Source: CAZTYW01 sp964617695 (GTDB lineage: Bacteria > Chloroflexota > Dehalococcoidia > UBA2247 > RBG-13-53-26). Taken from it: a stretch of DNA of 64,000 nt. Under the pieces are notes generated by a model that was not told the origin of the DNA, did not search any database, and saw only the letters and a program-made list of their open reading frames with translations. Below, piece after piece: positions 59,562-64,000 of the stretch (its first letter is position 1; every line of letters begins with the position of its first letter). The stretch lies in contig CAZTYW010000002.1 of the NCBI GenBank assembly GCA_964617695.1, positions 1-64,000 of the forward strand, given 5' to 3'. Both the position numbers and the translations under genes were made by a program.

Positions 59562-60341
59562 TCAGGACGCCCGACTGTCCAGTCTCTCCTTCTCCAGTCT
59601 GTCCAGCCACTGCGCTGACTTCAGCTCACGCTCCAGCAGGTATCGCAGGTACCGTTGCATCAGCTGCCGTAGCTCAAGGGAGAGTTCGGGGCCTACCTTC
59701 AGTTGATCAACTGCCGCATGCTCACTTCTTTGAAGGAAGCGGAGCACTTTGAGGGCGTTGACTGAGATAGGATGGAGGACTGATTCCTGGCTGGCGCAGC
59801 CTGGGCAGACGACTCCTCCACCGCTGGGGCTGAAGTAGTTGGCAGCGGGCCTGATGGCGGACTGGCAGACCACACATTGCTCAAGCTGCGGGCGGTATCC
59901 AAGATGACCCAACAGGTGAAGCTCAAAGTGTCGGAGAACCATGTCCCCATGCCGGGCTCGGCACAGCCAATCAAGTGTATCAACAACCAACCTGAAGAGA
60001 GGGTGGTTCTCCTCCTCTTCCGCGGTGAGTCGATCAACCAGTTCAACCACATAGAGAGCCGAAGAGGTTCGCCACAGGTCATCGCGCAGGCCCAGGAAGC
60101 TATGGATGGTCTGGCTCTGGGTGACGATGTCAAGATTCCTGGACCGGACCAGCATCAACTGGCTGTGGGCGAGCACTTCGACGTGGCCCCCCAATCTGCT
60201 TTTGGGACGCCTGGCTCCCTTGGCCACGGCCCTTACTTTGCCAAGACGTGGCGTGTACAGCGTGAGGATGCAATCGGCCTCACCCAGTTCGGTTTTCCTG
60301 ATGACGATCGCTTCGGTGCTGCAGAGCCTGGGTATACTCAC
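59562..60341 (-). CDS. recO: DNA repair protein RecO
   Basis: RecO anneals single strands and helps load RecA with RecR. The 259-residue protein starts with an OB-fold (TEAIVIRKTELGEADCILTLYTPRLGKVRAVAKGARRPKSRLGG). A helical domain follows, containing the four-cysteine zinc finger CVVC and CPGC near residues 157-188. It lies 114 bases downstream of recR, divergent in function but on the same strand, as part of a recombination/replication block. Confidence 0.95.
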   Translation of the reverse strand: MSIPRLCSTEAIVIRKTELGEADCILTLYTPRLGKVRAVAKGARRPKSRLGGHVEVLAHSQLMLVRSRNLDIVTQSQTIHSFLGLRDDLWRTSSALYVVELVDRLTAEEEENHPLFRLVVDTLDWLCRARHGDMVLRHFELHLLGHLGYRPQLEQCVVCQSAIRPAANYFSPSGGGVVCPGCASQESVLHPISVNALKVLRFLQRSEHAAVDQLKVGPELSLELRQLMQRYLRYLLERELKSAQWLDRLEKERLDSRAS

Positions 60342-60455
60342 GGCGTCTGAGAATGTCCCTTCAATCCTTCAATCGGGAGAGACTGGCTTCTGGCTTGTAC
60401 CCGCCTTCGCCTGGCCTGCGGAGCGCGTGAAGCAGCTCTTCAGGGGAGCCGGAAT

Positions 60456-61067
60456 CTAAATCTCCTGCCTTCCCTCCAGTGCGCGGGTCAAAGTGACTTC
60501 GTCGGCATATTCCAGGTCGCTGCCAAAGGGAAGTCCCCTGGCCAGTCTGGTGATCTTCACTCCCAGGGGGGCTACCAGGCGCTGAAGGTACATGGCCGTG
60601 GCTTCACCTTCCAGATTGGGGTTTGTGGCTAGAATGAGTTCCTGTACAGACCCGCCCTGAAGACGGTCCAGGAGTTCCCTCATCCTCAGGTTCTCCGGCC
60701 CCACACCGTCCATTGGGGATATGGCGCCATGAAGGACGTGGTACAGGCCATGATACGCGCGGGTCCGCTCCAGCGCCAGGACGTCCAGCGGCTTCTCCAC
60801 GACGCAGATTCTGGCACGGTCGCGCTCTTCGTCCTGGCATACAGGACAGGGGTCAACCTCGGTTATGTTCTGGCATGTCGAGCAAAAGACCAGCTTCTCT
60901 TTCACTGCTACGATGGCTTCAGCCAGAGCCCTGGCCTGATCCTCCGGGGTATGCAGCAGGAAGTAGGCCAACCGTTGGGCGTTCTTTGGGCCTATGCCAG
61001 GCAGCTTGTGTAACTCCTCGATCAGGCGTGCCATCGGCTCCGCCACGGGAACGTTGTCAATGCGCAA
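60456..61067 (-). CDS. recR: Recombination protein RecR
   Basis: RecR works with RecO and RecF in gap repair. The 203-residue protein has the helix-hairpin-helix LPGIGPKNAQRLAYFLL, the zinc finger CSTCQNITEVDPCPVC, and the Toprim motifs ICVVEKPLDVLALERT and LATNPNLEGEATAMYL. The start is TTG 61067, ten bases after AGGAGG; ATG 61034 (MARLIEELHKL) is an alternative. It follows ybaB by 15 bases, the classic dnaX-ybaB-recR order. Confidence 0.96.
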   Translation of the reverse strand: MRIDNVPVAEPMARLIEELHKLPGIGPKNAQRLAYFLLHTPEDQARALAEAIVAVKEKLVFCSTCQNITEVDPCPVCQDEERDRARICVVEKPLDVLALERTRAYHGLYHVLHGAISPMDGVGPENLRMRELLDRLQGGSVQELILATNPNLEGEATAMYLQRLVAPLGVKITRLARGLPFGSDLEYADEVTLTRALEGRQEI

Positions 61068-61082
61068 AGCTGCACTGCCTCC

Positions 61083-61388
61083 TTACATGAGGCCCGGGAT
61101 GTTGAGGCCCCCGGTCAGCGCGCCGAGGCGGTCCTGGGCCAACTCCTGGGCCTTCTTGATGGCTTCGTTTACGGCTGCCAGCACCAGGTCTTCCAGGAGG
61201 CCGATGTCGTCGGGGTCAACCGCGTCAGGAGAGATCTTCACTGACTTGACATTCTGGTGCCCGTCAATGGTGACGGTCACCGCCCCGCCGCCTGCACTTC
61301 CCTCCACTTCAGTGTTGCCCAACTCCTCCTGTGCCTTGGCCAGCTTTGCTTGCAGTTCCTTCACCTGCCGCATCATTTGCTTGTTCAT
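61083..61388 (-). CDS. ybaB: YbaB/EbfC family nucleoid-associated protein
   Basis: The 101-residue protein begins [43 protein letters not shown], the YbaB signature, and ends with a Gly/Leu-rich tail. It forms DNA-binding dimers. ATG 61388 overlaps the dnaX stop in an ATGA arrangement, implying coupling. The open frame to 61511 is inside dnaX and has no similarity. Confidence 0.94.
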   Translation of the reverse strand: MNKQMMRQVKELQAKLAKAQEELGNTEVEGSAGGGAVTVTIDGHQNVKSVKISPDAVDPDDIGLLEDLVLAAVNEAIKKAQELAQDRLGALTGGLNIPGLM

Positions 61389-63007
61389 TCTGCTCCTCCT
61401 GCCAGATTCGGGTCTTCCTCCACTCTGGTGACCCTGCCGCCCATCTCGAGAGCCGCTTTGACCAGATGTCCTTCCATGACACGTTGCCTGCCCTTCGGCC
61501 GGAGGATGCAACGCACCTTGTTGGGACTGCCGAACTTGTCGGCCAGCTTCTGCTCCACCATTCGGCGATACTTGGTGTCCTCTATCTTGTCTTTGTGAAA
61601 GGGATAGTAGAAAGCCAGCACCAGTGTGTCGTCTTCAACACCCACTGGCTCGCAGGCACTCCTCAAGAAGGCGTCCAGGTTTCCACCGGAGCCGACGCCT
61701 CGCAGGGTGCCCACGAACTCATCCCAATGGGCACGCACGTGTTCCAGCCCGGCGTCTGGTACAGGAAGAGGTGTCCCCTCTTGGGGCAGCTCGGCTTCCC
61801 GGATCTGGGGTGGCTGGACCGTGGCGGTCTCGACACCGGCTGACATAGCTGGCTTGGCGGGAGCACTCTTACCCCTCTCAGGCGCAGGCGGCTTGCCCCG
61901 GAGGCCCGCTTTCTGGGGCAGTGTATCTCTTTCTTCGACCAGAGCACACTCCACCAGTGCAAGTTCCAGCGGCAGGGAGGAGTATTCCCTCGAACGGAAG
62001 TCTATTTGCCCGAAAAGCTTGATCGCTCTCAGGATGTCTTCCATCGAAATCTTTTCGGCCAGATGCTTGACCTCGGCTGCGTCTTCTGAGGCGAGGTCAA
62101 GCGAGGTCTCTGCCCCGGACTTGGCCAGCAACATGTTTCTCAGATACTCTACCAGCCCCCGGTTGAACTGTGGCAGGTCCAGGCCGTCGTTGAGAACGCT
62201 GTTGATGGTAGCCAGCCCGGCTGCAACGTCCTTGGCGGCTATGTGCTCGACCAGTTCCCTGACTCTGGAGTCGGTGGTGACGCCCAGCATGTCTTCGATC
62301 TGGTGGACGTCGACCTGGTTTCCGTAATAGACCACCAGTTGCTGCAGCAGGTTCTCGGCGTCGCGGAGGCTGCCAGAAACAGTCCTGGCCACCAGCCTCA
62401 GGCCCTGAGGTTCGATGGAGATACCTTCCTGCTGGCATATGTGCTGCAGTTTGGTGACGACGGCATCGTGGGACAGCCTGCGGAAATCGAACCTCTGGCA
62501 GCGAGACAGGATGGTGGTCAGCAGCTTATGTGGCTCCGTAGTGGCCAGTACGAAGATAGCATGAGGTGGAGGCTCCTCCAGGGTTTTCAGCAGGGCATTG
62601 GAGGCTGGCTCGGTGAGCATGTGGACTTCATCGATGATGTATACCTTGTACCGGGCAATGTTAGGTGAAAACTTGACCCTCTCACGCAGTTCTCGGATGT
62701 CGTCGATGCCGCGGTTGCTGGCCGCGTCGACCTCTATGAGGTCCAGGGCTCTCCCCTGGGTGATAGCCTGGCACATGTCGCACTCGTTACACGGCTCGCC
62801 GCTGCCGTTGTTGAGACAGTTGACCGCCTTGGCCAGGATTCGCCCTGTACTGGTCTTGCCTGTGCCTCTGGGACCACAAAACAGGTACGCGTGCGACAGC
62901 CGTCCTGTTTGCAGCGCATTGCGCAGGGTTTGCGTGACGTGCTCTTGCCCGACTACCTCGGCCAGTGTTTGGGGACGCCACTTACGGTAGAAGACCTGCG
63001 ACGTCAT
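61385..63007 (-). CDS. dnaX: DNA polymerase III subunit gamma/tau
   Basis: DnaX is the clamp-loader ATPase. The 540-residue protein has the Walker A motif in [20 protein letters not shown], the four-cysteine zinc module C..CNECDMC, Walker B IIDEVHML, and the sensor segment [22 protein letters not shown]. The C-terminal tail is Pro/Ala-rich and then carries a [22 protein letters not shown] region. No A-rich slippery site was noticed, so a separate gamma form is not predicted. ATG 63007 overlaps the ybeY stop by one base (TGATG). The TTG at 63013 is an alternative. Confidence 0.96.
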   Translation of the reverse strand: MTSQVFYRKWRPQTLAEVVGQEHVTQTLRNALQTGRLSHAYLFCGPRGTGKTSTGRILAKAVNCLNNGSGEPCNECDMCQAITQGRALDLIEVDAASNRGIDDIRELRERVKFSPNIARYKVYIIDEVHMLTEPASNALLKTLEEPPPHAIFVLATTEPHKLLTTILSRCQRFDFRRLSHDAVVTKLQHICQQEGISIEPQGLRLVARTVSGSLRDAENLLQQLVVYYGNQVDVHQIEDMLGVTTDSRVRELVEHIAAKDVAAGLATINSVLNDGLDLPQFNRGLVEYLRNMLLAKSGAETSLDLASEDAAEVKHLAEKISMEDILRAIKLFGQIDFRSREYSSLPLELALVECALVEERDTLPQKAGLRGKPPAPERGKSAPAKPAMSAGVETATVQPPQIREAELPQEGTPLPVPDAGLEHVRAHWDEFVGTLRGVGSGGNLDAFLRSACEPVGVEDDTLVLAFYYPFHKDKIEDTKYRRMVEQKLADKFGSPNKVRCILRPKGRQRVMEGHLVKAALEMGGRVTRVEEDPNLAGGAE

Positions 63008-63504
63008 CACCAATCTCCGTTGTCAGTGGTCGTCAAGTTGCCTTCAACTTCGGACAGTATCCGTTGCTCCACTGCCCTGAGTTCACGTTCACGGGCTGGC
63101 TCATCGTGTTCGAAACCCAGGAGGTGAAGCGTGCCGTGGATGACAAGCAGGGCCAGCTCCTTACTGGTGCCATGCTTCCTCTCTTTGGCCTGCTCCACGG
63201 CTCGTGGATACGACACGATCACTTCTCCCAGGTGCAGGATGCCATCGGGCGGCGCTACAAAACCAGGCAGGTCAGCCTCGGGCCTGCCCTCCGTCAAAGC
63301 AAAGGAGAGCACGTCGGTAGGCTCGTCTATGCCCCGATATCTCCTGTTGAGCTCCTGCACGGTCTCATCATCGGTGATGAGCAAACCCAGTTCCACCTCA
63401 GCCCCGTGACTTTGAACGGAGAGCGAGTGCTCGACCACTTTCTGCAGCCATTCCTGGCTGAGGCATGGTTGGAACTTCTGGTCTATCTGGATTCCCAGTT
63501 TCAT
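63007..63504 (-). CDS. ybeY: Endoribonuclease YbeY (rRNA maturation)
   Basis: YbeY is a zinc-dependent RNase needed for 16S rRNA 3'-end processing and ribosome quality control. The 165-residue protein has the zinc motif HGTLHLLGFEHDE (HxxxHxxxxxH) and the family segments RRYRGIDEPTDVLSFAL and LHLGEVIVSYPRAVEQA. ATG 63504 (MKLGIQIDQ) matches family starts; the frame extends to GTG 63537. It overlaps dnaX by one base and leads the ybeY-dnaX-ybaB-recR run. Confidence 0.95.
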   Translation of the reverse strand: MKLGIQIDQKFQPCLSQEWLQKVVEHSLSVQSHGAEVELGLLITDDETVQELNRRYRGIDEPTDVLSFALTEGRPEADLPGFVAPPDGILHLGEVIVSYPRAVEQAKERKHGTSKELALLVIHGTLHLLGFEHDEPARERELRAVEQRILSEVEGNLTTTDNGDW

Positions 63505-63546
63505 GGGCTGCCATAAGTTTAGCCGAAATCGGCTCACCTTGAAAGT

Positions 63547-63610
63547 AGGGCCGGTGGGCGTCGGCCCTTCGAGGGCGAGATAGAGCCCAAGGGGGGTGAC
63601 CCCTTGGGCT
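63547..63610 (-). terminator. Two tandem stem-loops after the hydrogenase gene
   Basis: AGCCCAAGGGG (63584-63594) pairs with CCCCTTGGGCT (63600-63610), and AGGGCCG (63547-63553) pairs with CGGCCCT (63562-63568). They lie between the stop of the minus-strand hydrogenase gene (63634) and ybeY, and probably end the hydrogenase transcript. Confidence 0.6.
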
Positions 63611-63633
63611 GAAGACTGAAGTTACCGTTGCGC

Positions 63634-64000
63634 CTACGGGCGCTGCAGGGTTCGCACTATGTTTCCGGCTTTGTCCCGTATTTTGATTTCCAGGGGCATC
63701 TGGCCGGGCAGGGTGTGGGTTGCACAGGCGAGACATGGATCATAAGCCCTGAACGCCATCTCAACCATGTTCAGCAGGCCCTCCTTGACCTCCGGACCTT
63801 TGACGAACCCCATGGCCGCCTTCTTAACCGACAGACAAATCGGAGCCGCGTTGTGCTGTGTGGCCACGATGAGGTTGACCGTGGTGGCTATGCCGTCGTC
63901 ATCTGTCTCATAGTGGTGGATCAGCGTTCCGCGAGCCGCCTCAACGCAGCCAATTCCCACCTTCTTCAGCTTGAGGTTCATGTTGCGCGTGTCCCTGCTG
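63634..64000 (-). CDS. [NiFe] hydrogenase large subunit, C-terminal part (runs off the window)
   Basis: About 122 residues are visible, and the frame continues beyond base 64000. KKVGIGCVEAARGTLIHHYETDDDG and the C-terminal nickel motif DPCLACATH (two of the four nickel-binding cysteines) mark the large subunit, most like the cytoplasmic group 3 (Mvh/Hox-type) enzymes. About 26 residues follow the histidine (ending IVRTLQRP), the peptide normally removed by a maturation protease after nickel insertion. The other two nickel cysteines lie outside the window. Tandem hairpins follow the stop. Confidence 0.95.
   Translation of the reverse strand, partial: SRDTRNMNLKLKKVGIGCVEAARGTLIHHYETDDDGIATTVNLIVATQHNAAPICLSVKKAAMGFVKGPEVKEGLLNMVEMAFRAYDPCLACATHTLPGQMPLEIKIRDKAGNIVRTLQRP

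Noticed and set aside
1..64000. CRISPR arrays, rRNA/tRNA genes, insertion sequences, prophage
   Set aside because: No regularly spaced repeats, tRNA-like T-arm/acceptor patterns, transposases or phage structural genes were seen. The holin-like helices at 10060 are part of a cellular fusion protein, not a lysis module.

Overview
This window reads as the chromosome of an anaerobic, G+C-rich, monoderm-type bacterium. The best fit is Chloroflexota of the Dehalococcoidia type. That is an inference from small lineage-typical proteins (a DUF951 protein, a stand-alone EF-Tu domain-2-like protein), an rplI-dnaB-DnaD-like-DnaC-like replication cluster, frequent GTG/TTG starts, and anaerobic enzymes: a glycyl radical enzyme, an ATP-dependent ketone carboxylase family and a group 3-like [NiFe] hydrogenase. 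No rRNA, tRNA, CRISPR array, transposon or prophage was seen.

Left part (1-35 kb), mostly housekeeping. It holds hisS, an acyl-CoA dehydrogenase, a HIT protein and pyrF. A riboflavin operon (ribD-ribE-ribBA-ribH) follows, with a candidate promoter whose -10 lies in a perfect palindrome. A metallo-beta-lactamase fold protein and an unusual 893-residue membrane protein (holin-like + phosphodiesterase + YIP1-like) come next, then a B12-binding radical SAM protein, folE, and hom-(zinc ribbon)-thrC. Further right are a PpiC-type foldase, rpsF-ssb-rpsR, glyA, comF, a DUF47/PiT phosphate transport pair, tilS, mtaB and an HtpX protease carrying an EF-hand-like loop. The replication block is rplI-dnaB-DnaD-like-tandem DnaC-like ATPase.

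Right-centre (35-59.5 kb), an accessory catabolic island. On the plus strand a secreted von Willebrand A protein precedes a two-gene unit: a glycyl radical enzyme with a Cys-Met-Ser active-site loop and a divergent amidohydrolase-2 protein lacking the usual HxH metal motif. Facing them is a unidirectional minus-strand run of about 15 kb: beta-hydroxyacid dehydrogenase 2, LivJ-type binding protein, family III CoA-transferase, acetone-carboxylase-like alpha, gamma and beta subunits, beta-hydroxyacid dehydrogenase 1, iron-sulfur flavoprotein, nitronate-monooxygenase-type flavoprotein, a degenerate truncated acyl-CoA-synthetase-like protein, LivH and LivM. A NarL-type response regulator and a triple-PAS NarX-type kinase sit divergently at its head. 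The simplest reading is signal-controlled uptake of an organic acid or ketone precursor, ATP-dependent ketone carboxylation to a beta-keto acid, and CoA transfer. The substrate is unknown.

Right end (59.5-64 kb): recO, recR, ybaB, dnaX and ybeY, then the 3' end of a [NiFe] hydrogenase large subunit that runs off the window. The most unusual items are the island with its odd glycyl radical enzyme, the tandem helicase-loader-like ATPase, the holin/phosphodiesterase/YIP1 fusion and the EF-hand-like HtpX.
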